The translations under genes and the position numbers were made by a program. A stretch of 64,000 nt of DNA from Demequina capsici (lineage in GTDB: Bacteria > Actinomycetota > Actinomycetes > Actinomycetales > Demequinaceae): positions 1,612,001 to 1,676,000 of the forward strand of contig NZ_CP134880.1 of the NCBI RefSeq assembly GCF_032102965.1, read 5' to 3'. The notes under the pieces were generated by a model. It saw only the letters and a program-made list of their open reading frames with translations, was not told the DNA's origin and made no database searches. Shown one piece after another: positions 7,421 to 15,854 of this stretch (position 1 is the first letter of the stretch; each line of letters begins with the position of its first letter).

Positions 7421-8623
7421 CTATCCGAGGACGGACTCGTACAGCGCCAGGGTACGGTCGCCGATCGCGCCCCACGAGAAGCTCTCGGCCGCACGCGCGC
7501 GACCTGCGGCACCGAACGCCTCGGCACGGTCCATGTCGGACACCATGTCTGTCAATGCCGCCGCCAGGTCGGAGGCGAAGCCCTCGGGGTCCAGGGGTGT
7601 GCCGGTGCCGTCCTGCACCTGCTCGATCGGCACCAGGGCGCCCGTCTCACCGGGCACGACGACCTCGGGGATGCCGCCCGTGGCCGTCGCCACGACCGGC
7701 AAGCCGACGGCCATCGCCTCCAGGTTGACGATGCCGAGCGGCTCGTACACGCTGGGGCAGACGAACGCGGTGCACGCATCGAGGACCGCGACGAGCTCGG
7801 GCCGCGGCAGCATCTGCTCGATCCAGATGACGCCGTCACGCTCCTTCTGGAGCCTCTCGACAGCGCCTGACACCTCTGCGGCGATCTCCTTGGTGTCAGG
7901 CGCACCCGCGCACAGCACCACCTGGATCTCCCTGGGCAGCTGCGAGACGGCCTTGAGGAAGTACGGCAGGCCCTTCTGCCGGGTGATGCGGCCCACGAAC
8001 ACGATCGCCGGGCGCGTGCGGTCGATGCCGTACCGCTCCACCACCGCGTCGGCGGCGGCACGCTCCTGCTCGGAGGAGGGCGCGGCCCAGCTGTCGACGT
8101 CGATGCCGTTGTGGATCACGTGGACCTTCGCAGGATCGACGTCGGGATAGCACCGCAGGACGTCCTGCCGCATGCCTCCGCTCACGGCGATGATCGCGTC
8201 GGCCGCCTCGTAGGCCGTCCGCTCGATCCAGCTCGAGACGCGGTAGCCGCCTCCGAGCTGCTCGGCCTTCCAGGGGCGCAGGGGCTCGAGCGAGTGGGCG
8301 GAGAGCAGGTGCGGGATCCCGTGCAGCGTCTTCGCGAGGTGACCGGCCATGTTCGCGTACCAGGTGTGCGAGTGCACCAGATCGGCGCCCTGGCAGTCCT
8401 TCGCCATCGGCAGGTTGTGGGCGAGCACGTCCAGCGCTGCGTCGCCTACGCCTCCGCCGAGCGCCGTGTATCCGGTCACGCCCGGCTCGTCCCGGGGGCC
8501 GTCGAATGCACGCACGCGCACATCGACCCGTCCCCGCAGGACCGCCGCCAGCTCGTTCACGTGGACGCCTGCACCTCCGTAGACGAAGGGCGGGTACTCG
8601 CGGGTGAGGATGTCGGCTCGCAT
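7421..8623 (-). CDS. glgA: Glycogen synthase, actinobacterial GT4 type
   Basis: 400 residues. The N-terminal Rossmann half begins [22 protein letters not shown], the typical opening of corynebacterial/mycobacterial GlgA (Rv1212c-like, also described as GlgM). The C-terminal half has [18 protein letters not shown] and the nucleotide-sugar site [25 protein letters not shown], with the catalytic E-x7-E. It transfers glucose from ADP-glucose to glycogen or to maltose-1-phosphate. Divergent from glgC, the enzyme making ADP-glucose. ATG at 8621-8623 lies 7 nt after TAGCGT, a leaderless arrangement. Confidence 0.92.
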   Translation of the reverse strand: MRADILTREYPPFVYGGAGVHVNELAAVLRGRVDVRVRAFDGPRDEPGVTGYTALGGGVGDAALDVLAHNLPMAKDCQGADLVHSHTWYANMAGHLAKTLHGIPHLLSAHSLEPLRPWKAEQLGGGYRVSSWIERTAYEAADAIIAVSGGMRQDVLRCYPDVDPAKVHVIHNGIDVDSWAAPSSEQERAAADAVVERYGIDRTRPAIVFVGRITRQKGLPYFLKAVSQLPREIQVVLCAGAPDTKEIAAEVSGAVERLQKERDGVIWIEQMLPRPELVAVLDACTAFVCPSVYEPLGIVNLEAMAVGLPVVATATGGIPEVVVPGETGALVPIEQVQDGTGTPLDPEGFASDLAAALTDMVSDMDRAEAFGAAGRARAAESFSWGAIGDRTLALYESVLG

Positions 8624-8650
8624 GGCTCCCACGCTATCGCGTCGAAACTG

Positions 8651-8674
8651 GGCGCGCGCTCTGCAGCGCGCGCC
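8651..8674. repeat. Perfect GC-only palindrome between glgA and glgC
   Basis: Arms GGCGCGCGCT and AGCGCGCGCC separated by CTGC. It covers the expected -35 region of the glgC promoter (-10 TACGCT at 8685-8690) and lies 15 bp behind the glgA -10 (complement of 8631-8636). Candidate operator for both divergent genes. Confidence 0.6.
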
Positions 8675-8696
8675 TAGGTGCCGCTACGCTGGCCGT

Positions 8697-9938
8697 ATGT
8701 CAGCGCCGAAAGTTCTCGCCATCGTCCTCGCAGGAGGTGAGGGCAAGCGCCTGATGCCCCTCACCGCCGCCCGCGCCAAGCCTGCCGTCCCGTTCGGCGG
8801 CACCTACAGGCTCATCGACTTCGCGCTGTCGAACCTCGTCAACTCCCATTACCTCCACGTCGTGGTGCTGACCCAGTACAAGTCTCACTCGCTTGACCGC
8901 CACATCGCCAGGACCTGGCGCATGTCTCCGCTGCTGGGCAACTACGTGGTGCCCGTGCCGGCGCAGCAGCGTCGCGGTCCGCATTGGTATCTCGGTTCGG
9001 CGGATGCGATCTACCAGACTGTCAACATCATCGAGGACGAGCGGCCTGACATCGTCGTGATCGTGGGCGCGGACCACGTCTACCGCATGGACTTCTCGCA
9101 GATGGTCGACGCGCACGTCGCCTCGGGCGCCGAGTTCTCGGTGGCGGGCATCCGCCAGCCCATCGACCTGGCGGACCAGTTCGGCATCATCGACGTGGAC
9201 AAGGCGCAGCCCGACCGGGTGCGCGCGTTCCTCGAGAAGCCCAAGGAGATCGAGGGCCTCGCGGACGCTCCGGATCAGATCCTCGCCTCCATGGGCAACT
9301 ACGTGGCCAACGCCGACGCCCTGCTCGAGGCCCTCGTCGCTGACGCCGAGGACCCGGGCTCCAAGCACGACATGGGCGGGGACATCGTCCCCTACTTCGT
9401 GAACAAGGGCACGTGCGGCTTCTACGACTTCGTCGACAACGACGTCCCGGGCTCCACCGACCGCGACCGCGACTACTGGCGCGACGTGGGAACGCTCGAC
9501 TCGTACTTCGACGCCCACATGGACCTCATCGCGGTGCAGCCGATCTTCAACGTCTACAACGACCTGTGGCCGGTGCACCAGGGGCTGATCACGCATCCGC
9601 CGGCCAAGTTCATCCACTCCGAGGAGGGCCGCCTAGGCCACGCGGCGGACTCGATCGTGTCGCCGGGGGTCATCGTCTCCGGGGCCACGGTCACCGGTTC
9701 CGTGCTCTCCCCTGGCGTGCGCCTGCACTCCTGGTCGACCGTGTCGGACTCGGTGCTGCTGGATGATGTCGTCATCAACCGGCATGCACAGGTGCACCGA
9801 GCGATCCTCGACAAGAACGTGGTGATCGAGGAGGGCGCTCGCATCGGCATCGACAGGGAGTCCGACATCGCTCGCGGCTACACCGTCACGGAGTCCGGCA
9901 TCACCGTCGTCGCGAAGAACACAGTGGTCACCGCATGA
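8697..9938 (+). CDS. glgC: Glucose-1-phosphate adenylyltransferase
   Basis: 413 residues. N-terminal nucleotidyltransferase with the pyrophosphorylase signature [26 protein letters not shown] (residues ~10-35), then [11 protein letters not shown] and FLEKPKE. The C-terminal left-handed beta helix has hexapeptide repeats ([25 protein letters not shown]). Makes ADP-glucose from glucose-1-phosphate and ATP, the committed step of glycogen synthesis. The ATG is 6 nt after TACGCT with no ribosome-binding site, consistent with a leaderless transcript. Its last bases overlap serB (ATGA). Confidence 0.96.
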   Translation: MSAPKVLAIVLAGGEGKRLMPLTAARAKPAVPFGGTYRLIDFALSNLVNSHYLHVVVLTQYKSHSLDRHIARTWRMSPLLGNYVVPVPAQQRRGPHWYLGSADAIYQTVNIIEDERPDIVVIVGADHVYRMDFSQMVDAHVASGAEFSVAGIRQPIDLADQFGIIDVDKAQPDRVRAFLEKPKEIEGLADAPDQILASMGNYVANADALLEALVADAEDPGSKHDMGGDIVPYFVNKGTCGFYDFVDNDVPGSTDRDRDYWRDVGTLDSYFDAHMDLIAVQPIFNVYNDLWPVHQGLITHPPAKFIHSEEGRLGHAADSIVSPGVIVSGATVTGSVLSPGVRLHSWSTVSDSVLLDDVVINRHAQVHRAILDKNVVIEEGARIGIDRESDIARGYTVTESGITVVAKNTVVTA

Positions 9939-10564
9939 CGCGATTGTGCGTCATGGATGTCGACTCCACCCTGATCACCGCCGAGGTCATCGAGCTCATC
10001 GCGGAACGGGCGGGCACACGGGAGGAGGTGGCTGCGGTCACCGAATCCGCGATGCGTGGAGAGATCGACTTCTCAGAGTCGCTCCGCCAGCGCGTCGCGA
10101 CGCTCGCGGGCGTGCCTGACACCGTGTTCGCAGACGTCATCGCCGAGGTGGAGTTCACGCCCGGCGTCCCGGAGCTCGTCGATGGTCTTCACGCCGCCGG
10201 GTGGGAGGTCGCGCTGGTGTCCGGCGGCTTCGTGGAGGTGGTCGCGGCGCTCGCCGAGAGGCTCGGCATCACCCGCTTCCGCGCCAACTCGCTGGAGGTG
10301 GCCGACGGTGTCCTCACCGGACGCACCCAGGGACCGGTGATCGACCGCGCCGCCAAGGAGGCCGCGTTGCGCGAGTTCGCCGCCGAGCTCGGGTGCCCGC
10401 TCGAGGACACGGTGGCGATCGGCGACGGCGCGAACGACCTGGCGATGATGAGCGCCTCTGGCCTGGGCATCGCGTGGCATGCGAAGCCGATCGTGCAGGC
10501 TCAGGCCGACGTCGCGATCAACGGAGCGCGCCTCGACGAGGCGCTGCCGATCATCCTCGGCTGA
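9935..10564 (+). CDS. serB: Phosphoserine phosphatase
   Basis: 209 residues, HAD superfamily. Motif I DVDST (D8, D10), motif II in LVSGGF and motif [15 protein letters not shown] fit SerB, which makes L-serine from phosphoserine. It lacks the N-terminal ACT domain found in mycobacterial SerB2. The start codon overlaps the glgC stop (ATGA), so it is coupled to glycogen synthesis transcription, an unusual pairing. The 3' end overlaps the convergent gene at 10551 by 14 bp. Confidence 0.9.
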   Translation: MTRLCVMDVDSTLITAEVIELIAERAGTREEVAAVTESAMRGEIDFSESLRQRVATLAGVPDTVFADVIAEVEFTPGVPELVDGLHAAGWEVALVSGGFVEVVAALAERLGITRFRANSLEVADGVLTGRTQGPVIDRAAKEAALREFAAELGCPLEDTVAIGDGANDLAMMSASGLGIAWHAKPIVQAQADVAINGARLDEALPIILG

Positions 10565-11009
10565 GAGCGTCCCGCAGCTCCGCCAGCTGCTGGGCCCAGC
10601 GTCCCCGCATCTCTGCCGGCACCGCATCGCCGCCCAGGCGCAACGCCTTGTCGAGCGTCTCGACGACCATGGCGGTCGCGTCCTGGGTCACGGGCGGCCG
10701 CGATCCGATACCTGCACCGTGCTCGTCCACGCTGCAGGACGCGGCCCACATTCCCGTCGCCTCGTCCCAGAGGAGCTCGCGGTGCATGCGGTACTGCATG
10801 TCCGCGGGCGCGAAGTCTCCCGTGAGCGCCATCACCGGCAACGCCACGGCAAGAGTCGCGACATCGACGCTCGCAGCCTCATCGTCGGCCGGCCCGGCTG
10901 CCAGGATGACCCCCGAATCCGCACGGGGACCCCACCGCAGGAGCCACCACCGCAACGACTCGAGCTCGGCGACGGCGCCGACGGCTGCGGGGGACGCCTC
11001 AGACGTCAC
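10551..11009 (-). CDS. Uncharacterised protein linked to SixA
   Basis: 152 residues, not recognised. It opens with a GTG (11007-11009) overlapping the sixA stop by 11 nt. Two tryptophan-rich stretches stand out (LRWWLLRWGPR, residues ~19-29; ELLWDEATGMWAASCSVDEHGAGIG, ~75-100), and the C-terminus looks helical and amphipathic. No membrane segment or signal peptide. Tight coupling to sixA and overlap with serB on the opposite strand suggest a conserved soluble partner, but nothing in sequence gives a reaction. Confidence 0.6.
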   Translation of the reverse strand: MTSEASPAAVGAVAELESLRWWLLRWGPRADSGVILAAGPADDEAASVDVATLAVALPVMALTGDFAPADMQYRMHRELLWDEATGMWAASCSVDEHGAGIGSRPPVTQDATAMVVETLDKALRLGGDAVPAEMRGRWAQQLAELRDALSRG

Positions 11010-11505
11010 GGCCGGAGACCACGGCGAGCAGACGCGCGGTGCGCGGCCCGAGCTCCGCCCACTCGCAGTCGAACTCCAGGACCGCGGCGGTGGCTGTGGG
11101 CAACCCGTGCGCGACCCGCTGCAGCGCCGTCTTGTCAGACCCTGGACCGGCGAGGAACGCGGCGGCGGCGGAGGAGGTGGGCTCGTGTCCGACCACGACC
11201 ACCGTGCCGTCGACGTCGACCGTCGCGAGCTCGCGCAGGAGCCCCGGCACGTGCGTCTCGTAGATCGCGTCGACCACCCGCGACTCGCACGCAGGCAGCG
11301 CGGTGGCCATGAGCTTCCACGTCTGCCGTGTGCGGCTCGCAGGTGAGACAAGCGCGAGATCAGGCACCAGCCCCGCCTCGGTGAGAGCCTCACCCAGATG
11401 CATGGAGGCCTTGCGGCCGATCACCGCGAGCGCGCGGTCCATGTCGCTCAGACCAGGCGCGGGCGCCTCCGCCTTCGCGTGACGAGCCAGGATGAGGGTA
11501 GGCAC
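10999..11505 (-). CDS. SixA-type phosphohistidine phosphatase (histidine phosphatase superfamily)
   Basis: 168 residues. The catalytic RHG-like motif is LARHAKAE (His9), the second histidine is in VVVGHEPTS (H107), and SPASRTRQTW holds the phosphate-binding arginine. Short form without extra domains, as in SixA, which dephosphorylates phosphohistidine on signalling proteins. Start is GTG at 11503-11505, 4 bp after the fabI stop, so it is part of the fabG-fabI operon. The substrate is not predictable. Confidence 0.85.
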   Translation of the reverse strand: MPTLILARHAKAEAPAPGLSDMDRALAVIGRKASMHLGEALTEAGLVPDLALVSPASRTRQTWKLMATALPACESRVVDAIYETHVPGLLRELATVDVDGTVVVVGHEPTSSAAAAFLAGPGSDKTALQRVAHGLPTATAAVLEFDCEWAELGPRTARLLAVVSGRDV

Positions 11506-11509
11506 CTGG

Positions 11510-12277
11510 CTACTGTCCCATGGCGTGCACGCCGCCGTCCACGTGGACCATCTCACCGGTGGTGGCAGGGAACCAGTCGGACAGCAGCGCCGTGACGGCC
11601 TTGGCGGCAGGCTCGGGGTCGCTCGAGTCCCACCCGAGCGGCGCGCGATCGCTCCAGATCGACTCCATCTGGTCGAAGCCGGGGATGTGCTTGGCCGCAG
11701 TCGTCTTGATAGGGCCGGCGGACACGACGTTGCAGCGGATCCCCTTCACACCGAGATCGCGGGCGACGTAGCGGGACACCGCCTCGAACGCGGCCTTCGC
11801 CACACCCATCCAGTCGTAGACCGGCCAGGCGTAACGCCCGTCGAACGTGAGGCCGACGATGGATCCGCCCTCGGTCAGGAGCGGTGCGGTCGCGGCGGCA
11901 AGCGCCTTGAGCGAGTACGCCGAGATGTGCACCGCCGTCGAGACGTCAGGCCATTCGCCGCTCATGAAGTTGCCGCCCATCACGGACTGCGGCGCGAACC
12001 CGATCGAGTGCACCACGCCGTCCAGGTGCGGCACGTGCTCGCGCACACGGTCCGCGAGCGCCGCCACGTGCTCCTCGTTCGTGACGTCGAGCTCCACGAC
12101 CTGCGCCTCGACGGGGAGCCTGCGACCCATCGCCTGCGTGATCTTGAGCGACCGTCCCACGCCGGACAGGACGACCGTCGCGCCCTGCTCCTGGCACAGT
12201 CTGGCGACATGGAAGGCGATCGAGCCCTCCGTCAGCACTCCGGTGACCAGGATGTTCTTTCCTTCAAGCATGCCCAT
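11510..12277 (-). CDS. fabI: Enoyl-[acyl-carrier-protein] reductase (NADH), InhA/FabI type
   Basis: 255 residues, short-chain dehydrogenase fold. MGMLEGKNILVTGVLTEGSIAF is the divergent FabI/InhA nucleotide-binding start. The active site is Y154-x6-K161 in YDWMGVAK, the FabI spacing, and the C-terminal region SAGPIKTTAAKHIPGF completes the substrate loop. Reduces enoyl-ACP in the last step of FAS II elongation. The order fabG-fabI copies the mycobacterial mabA-inhA pair. GGGAGGA sits 6 nt before the ATG, and a TAGGCT box in the fabG-fabI gap may give it its own promoter. Confidence 0.93.
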   Translation of the reverse strand: MGMLEGKNILVTGVLTEGSIAFHVARLCQEQGATVVLSGVGRSLKITQAMGRRLPVEAQVVELDVTNEEHVAALADRVREHVPHLDGVVHSIGFAPQSVMGGNFMSGEWPDVSTAVHISAYSLKALAAATAPLLTEGGSIVGLTFDGRYAWPVYDWMGVAKAAFEAVSRYVARDLGVKGIRCNVVSAGPIKTTAAKHIPGFDQMESIWSDRAPLGWDSSDPEPAAKAVTALLSDWFPATTGEMVHVDGGVHAMGQ

Positions 12278-12384
12278 GTCGTTTCCTCCCTGTCGTGGAA
12301 GCCTAGTGCCGCGCATCGCGGCGGGTGCCGTCGCTGCGCCACGCGAGGCGGTGGTCGCATCGGCCGTGGGCCGGGATCCGTCGG

Positions 12385-13089
12385 TCAGTGTCCCATGCCA
12401 AGACCGCCATCGACCGGAAGCACCGCTCCGGAGACGTAGCCCGCCTCGTCGGAGGCCAGGAACACCGCAGCGGCGGCGACGTCCTGCGTGATGCCGAAGC
12501 GCCTGGCCGGGATCGTCGCCTCGTACTGCTTCTTGGTGTCCGCCGGGAGCTCGTCGGTCATGTCGGTGGTGATGAAACCCGGAGCGATGACGTTCGCGGT
12601 GATGCCCCGGGAGCCGACCTCCCGGGTGATCGACCGTGCCATGCCCACCAGCGCGGCCTTCGACGACGAGTAGTTGACCTGGCCGGGGTTGCCCATGAGG
12701 CCCACCACCGAGCCGACGAGCACGATCCGCCCGAAGCGCTCCCGCATCATGGAGTTCACGGCACGGCGCACGCATCGGAAGGTGCCGGTGAGGTTGACGT
12801 CGAGCACGGACGTGAAGTCCTCGTCGCTCATCCGCATCAGGAGGCCGTCGCGCGTGATGCCGGCGTTGGCCACGAGCACGCGCACGCGCCCGTGCTTCGC
12901 CTCGAGCTCGTCGAACGCGGCGTTGACGGCATCGGTGTCCGTCACATCCGCGATCGCGCCGGTCACGCCGTCAGGAAGGTCGCCGCCCCGATAGATCGTG
13001 CTGACGGTGTCGCCGTTCGCGACGAACGCCTCCGCCAGAGCGCGGCCGATGCCGCGGTTCGCTCCTGTCACCACCACATGTCGTGTCAT
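12385..13089 (-). CDS. fabG: 3-oxoacyl-[acyl-carrier-protein] reductase
   Basis: 234 residues, classical SDR: cofactor motif TGANRGIG (residues 8-15), NAG motif in VLVANAGITRDGLL, and catalytic S127, Y140 and K144 (YSSSK). Reduces beta-ketoacyl-ACP with NADPH in fatty-acid synthesis. Shorter and more MabA/FabG1-like than generic FabG. First gene of a fabG-fabI-sixA-unknown operon. ATG at 13087-13089 is 7 nt after TACCGT and also follows GGAGG very closely, so a leaderless transcript is likely. Divergent from the SURF1 gene. Confidence 0.92.
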   Translation of the reverse strand: MTRHVVVTGANRGIGRALAEAFVANGDTVSTIYRGGDLPDGVTGAIADVTDTDAVNAAFDELEAKHGRVRVLVANAGITRDGLLMRMSDEDFTSVLDVNLTGTFRCVRRAVNSMMRERFGRIVLVGSVVGLMGNPGQVNYSSSKAALVGMARSITREVGSRGITANVIAPGFITTDMTDELPADTKKQYEATIPARRFGITQDVAAAAVFLASDEAGYVSGAVLPVDGGLGMGH

Positions 13090-13233
13090 GGCCTCCACGG
13101 TAGTGGAGCCTCGCGGGTGGGGACGATGTGGAGGTCACTGCGCGTCGGGCGTGCGAGATTGTGGCTCTCGCCCACCCCTCGCCTGGCTGCGATGCGGTAC
13201 GGCACGCACCGGCGCCAGGAATAGCATCAGGGG

Positions 13234-14109
13234 GTGAGCTCCCCCGACTCCCCTGGCACGCGTGCACTGCGCGTGATCCGAGAGATCGGGTGGCCACGTC
13301 TGCTTGTGACGGTGCTGGTGGTGCTCGTGCTGTCGACGCTGTGCGTCATCGCGGGTCGGTGGCAGTACGGCAGGTACGTGACGAAGGCCGACGCGCTGGC
13401 TGCCTACCACGCGGCCCAGGCGCTCCCCCCCGCACAGGTGGAGGACGTCGCACCGCCCGCCGACACCGCGCGCGATGCCGCCGCGGCGCTGCCCGACGGC
13501 GCGGAGTGGCGGACGGTGGGCGTGACCGGCACGATCGACCCCGGCAGCCTCACCGCGCTGCGGAACCGTCCGGTGGACTCGGCGGCGGCGCTGCAGTACC
13601 TGGCGTGGATGCATCTGGACGACGGCGCCGTCGTGCTCGTCAACCTGGGCTGGAGCACGGTCGAGGACGAGCAGGCGACGACGGCCGCGCTCACGGCGAC
13701 GATCCCGTCAGGCGAGGTGACCCTCACGGGCACCATGCGCGCCTTCGAGCGGGACGACGGCAAGCGCGGCGGCGGCGCGACCCGCATCACTCCTGCCCAG
13801 ATGCCGGACCCGGGGTCGCGGCACGTGGTCCCCGGCTACGTGGTCGCCGCCGACCGGTGCGCGCTCCTGTGCGGCACCGATAGCCCCCTGGCAGCCGTGC
13901 CCCTGCCCACGCTCGATCTGGGGCCCCACCTCAGCTACGCCTGGCAGTGGTGGGCGTTCTCGCTCATGGTGCCTGTGGGCGCATGGATCCTCACGCGCCG
14001 CGACCTCGAGATGAAGCGCGCCGCGGAGGGCGTGGTCACCCCCGCGCCCGCGCCGAGGCCACGCCGACGGCGCGCGCCCACGGACGAGGAGATCGAGGAC
14101 GCGCTCTGA
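13234..14109 (+). CDS. SURF1-family cytochrome oxidase assembly protein
   Basis: 291 residues with the SURF1 layout: an N-terminal membrane helix (~24-44, LLVTVLVVLVLSTLCVIAGRWQ), a long extracytoplasmic domain containing WRTVGVTGTI and VLVNLGWS, and a second helix near the C-terminus (SYAWQWWAFSLMVPVGAWI). A basic tail rich in PRPRRRRAP ends the protein. SURF1 proteins aid heme insertion into aa3-type cytochrome oxidase, fitting the heme A synthase gene further along. Start GTG lies 6 nt after TAGCAT with no ribosome-binding site (leaderless-like). Confidence 0.85.
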   Translation: MSSPDSPGTRALRVIREIGWPRLLVTVLVVLVLSTLCVIAGRWQYGRYVTKADALAAYHAAQALPPAQVEDVAPPADTARDAAAALPDGAEWRTVGVTGTIDPGSLTALRNRPVDSAAALQYLAWMHLDDGAVVLVNLGWSTVEDEQATTAALTATIPSGEVTLTGTMRAFERDDGKRGGGATRITPAQMPDPGSRHVVPGYVVAADRCALLCGTDSPLAAVPLPTLDLGPHLSYAWQWWAFSLMVPVGAWILTRRDLEMKRAAEGVVTPAPAPRPRRRRAPTDEEIEDAL

Positions 14110-14112
14110 CGC

Positions 14113-15711
14113 TCAGGCGAGCGAGATGAGGTCGCGGTAGCTCTCGTTGTAGAGGTCCTCGACCGCGTCGGGCAGGAGCAGGACCCGATCGGGCTCCAGA
14201 GCCTCCACCGCGCCCTCGTCGTGCGTGACCAGGATGACGGCACCCTCGTATGTGCGCAGGGCGTTGAGTATCTCCGCACGCGACGCAGGGTCGAGGTTGT
14301 TCGTCGGCTCGTCGAGCAGAAGCACGTTCGCCTGGCTCACGACCAGCGTGGCGAGCGCCAGGCGGGTCTTCTCGCCTCCCGAGAGCACGCGCGCCGGCTT
14401 GTCGGCATCGTCGCCCGTGAACAGGAAGGAACCGAGCACCTTGCGCACCTCGGTCTCGCCCAGATCGGGCGCGGCATGCGCCATGTTCTGACCGACGGTC
14501 GCGTCCAGGTCGAGCGTGTCGTGCTCCTGCGCGTAGTAGCCGAGCTTCAGCCCGTGCCCGGGCTGGATCTCGCCCGTGTCGGGGTCCTCCACACCGGACA
14601 GGAGCCTCAGCAGCGTCGTCTTGCCCGCACCGTTGAGGCCGAGGATGACGACTCGGGAGCCACGGTCGATCGCCAGATCCACGTCGGTGAACACCTCGAG
14701 CGAGCCGTACGACTTGCTGAGCCCCTCCGCTCGCAGCGGCGTCTTGCCGCACGCAGCGGGCGTGGGGAACCTCAGCGAGGCGACCTTGTCCTGCTGGCGC
14801 ACCCCCTCGGTGTCCGCGAGCAGCCGCTCGGCGCGCTTCGCCATGTTCTGGGCCGCGACGGCCTTCGTGGCCTTGGCGCGCATCTTGTCGGCCTGCGCCA
14901 TCAGCGCGGATGCCTTCTTCTCCGCGTTGTCGCGCTCGCGGCGGCGACGACGCTCATCGGCCTCGCGCTGCCGCAGGTACAGGTCCCACTTCATCGCGTA
15001 CTGGTCCATCACCCCACGGTTCGCGTCGAGATGGAACACCTTCGTCACGGTCTGGCGCAGCAGCTCGACGTCGTGGGAGATGACGATGAGGCCGCCCTGG
15101 AAGCCTGACAGGAAGTTCCGCAGCCACTGGATCGAGTCGGCGTCGAGGTGGTTGGTGGGTTCGTCGAGCAGCAGCGTGTCGGCCCCGGAGAAGAGGATGC
15201 GCGACAGCTCGACGCGGCGACGCTGACCTCCGGAGAGCGTGCCGACGGGCTGCCCCAGGATGCGCGAGTCGAGACCCAGGTTCGCTGCGATCTGGGACGC
15301 CTCTGCCTCGGCGGCGTAGCCACCCGCGGCGCGGAACCTCTCCTCGAGGCGCGGGTATGCGTCCATCGCCTTGTCACGCACCTTGTCGTCCTCGCTCGCC
15401 ATCGCCTCCTCGGCGTCACGGAGCTTGCGCATGAGGCCCGCGAGATCGCGGACGGACAGGATGCGGTCCATCGCGAGCTGATCGAGGTCGCCGGTGCGCG
15501 GGTCCTGCGGCAGGTAGCCGAGCGAGCCCTTCTGGATCGCCTTGCCGGAAGTCGGCTGGCCCTCGCCTGCGAGGATCTTGGTGAGCGTCGTCTTGCCTGC
15601 GCCGTTGCGACCCACCAGGCCGACCCGGTCGCCGGGCCCCACCTGGAACGACGTGGGTTGCAGCAGCACCCGGGCGCCGATGCGCATCTCGAGCTCCTGG
15701 GCGACGATCAC
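14113..15711 (-). CDS. ABC-F family ATPase (ribosome-associated type)
   Basis: 532 residues, two ABC domains without membrane segments. Walker A GRNGAGKT (34-41) with signature LSGGQRRRVELSR and Walker B TLLLDEPTNHLDADS; a charged coiled linker (~245-310, RQREADERRRRRERDNAEKK); then a second Walker A GLNGAGKTT, signature LSGGEKTRLALA and Walker B LLLDEPTNNLD. ABC-F proteins act at the ribosomal E site, as translation factors or antibiotic-protection factors. Start GTG follows AAGGAG. A 21-codon open frame with an internal hairpin ends 18 bp upstream, which hints at translational or attenuation control. Confidence 0.92.
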   Translation of the reverse strand: MIVAQELEMRIGARVLLQPTSFQVGPGDRVGLVGRNGAGKTTLTKILAGEGQPTSGKAIQKGSLGYLPQDPRTGDLDQLAMDRILSVRDLAGLMRKLRDAEEAMASEDDKVRDKAMDAYPRLEERFRAAGGYAAEAEASQIAANLGLDSRILGQPVGTLSGGQRRRVELSRILFSGADTLLLDEPTNHLDADSIQWLRNFLSGFQGGLIVISHDVELLRQTVTKVFHLDANRGVMDQYAMKWDLYLRQREADERRRRRERDNAEKKASALMAQADKMRAKATKAVAAQNMAKRAERLLADTEGVRQQDKVASLRFPTPAACGKTPLRAEGLSKSYGSLEVFTDVDLAIDRGSRVVILGLNGAGKTTLLRLLSGVEDPDTGEIQPGHGLKLGYYAQEHDTLDLDATVGQNMAHAAPDLGETEVRKVLGSFLFTGDDADKPARVLSGGEKTRLALATLVVSQANVLLLDEPTNNLDPASRAEILNALRTYEGAVILVTHDEGAVEALEPDRVLLLPDAVEDLYNESYRDLISLA

Positions 15712-15729
15712 AGGCTTCAGGCTCCTTCT

Positions 15730-15795
15730 TTAGCGGTTGAGGACCACAGCGTTTGTACGAATCCTCCAAGGATTCGGTCGACGTACGTCTTTCAC
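15730..15795 (-). CDS. Possible 21-codon leader peptide upstream of the ABC-F gene
   Basis: Begins GTG at 15793-15795 (MKDVRR...), ends ...VVLNR with TAA at 15730-15732, directly before the ABC-F AAGGAG. A perfect hairpin (15758-15776) is embedded in its codons 7-13. A -10-like TACAAC is 10 nt upstream of the GTG, and no clear ribosome-binding site is visible. Placement is typical of ribosome-mediated attenuation leaders. The peptide is not recognised and may be fortuitous in GC-rich DNA. Confidence 0.35.
   Translation of the reverse strand: MKDVRRPNPWRIRTNAVVLNR
15758..15776. repeat. Perfect 8-bp inverted repeat in the ABC-F/bioY divergent region
   Basis: CGAATCCT and AGGATTCG around a 3-nt loop. 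Read on the minus strand it lies in the ABC-F 5' leader; on the plus strand it is about 45-60 bp upstream of the bioY -10 box. Two more palindromes follow: GACGTACGTC (15780-15789) and CGTTG-TAG-CAACG (15805-15817). Either an RNA hairpin for ABC-F or operators for bioY. Confidence 0.55.
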
Positions 15796-15804
15796 GGCGC
15801 AGTT

Positions 15805-15824
15805 CGTTGTAGCAACGCTATCGT
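15805..15824 (+). promoter_or_regulatory. Putative bioY promoter and operator
   Basis: -10-like TATCGT at 15819-15824, about 30 nt before the bioY ATG, with the inverted repeat CGTTG-TAG-CAACG just upstream (15805-15817). The GGGAG ribosome-binding site precedes the ATG. It does not match the BirA or BioQ consensus that I can recall, so the regulator is open. Confidence 0.4.
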
Positions 15825-15854
15825 GGCCGCCAACCATTATCCCCGGGAGTTCAG

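Noticed and set aside
12278..12384. Separate small gene between fabG and fabI
   Set aside because: Open frames here are short, without a ribosome-binding site, and a TAGGCT box suggests a promoter instead.
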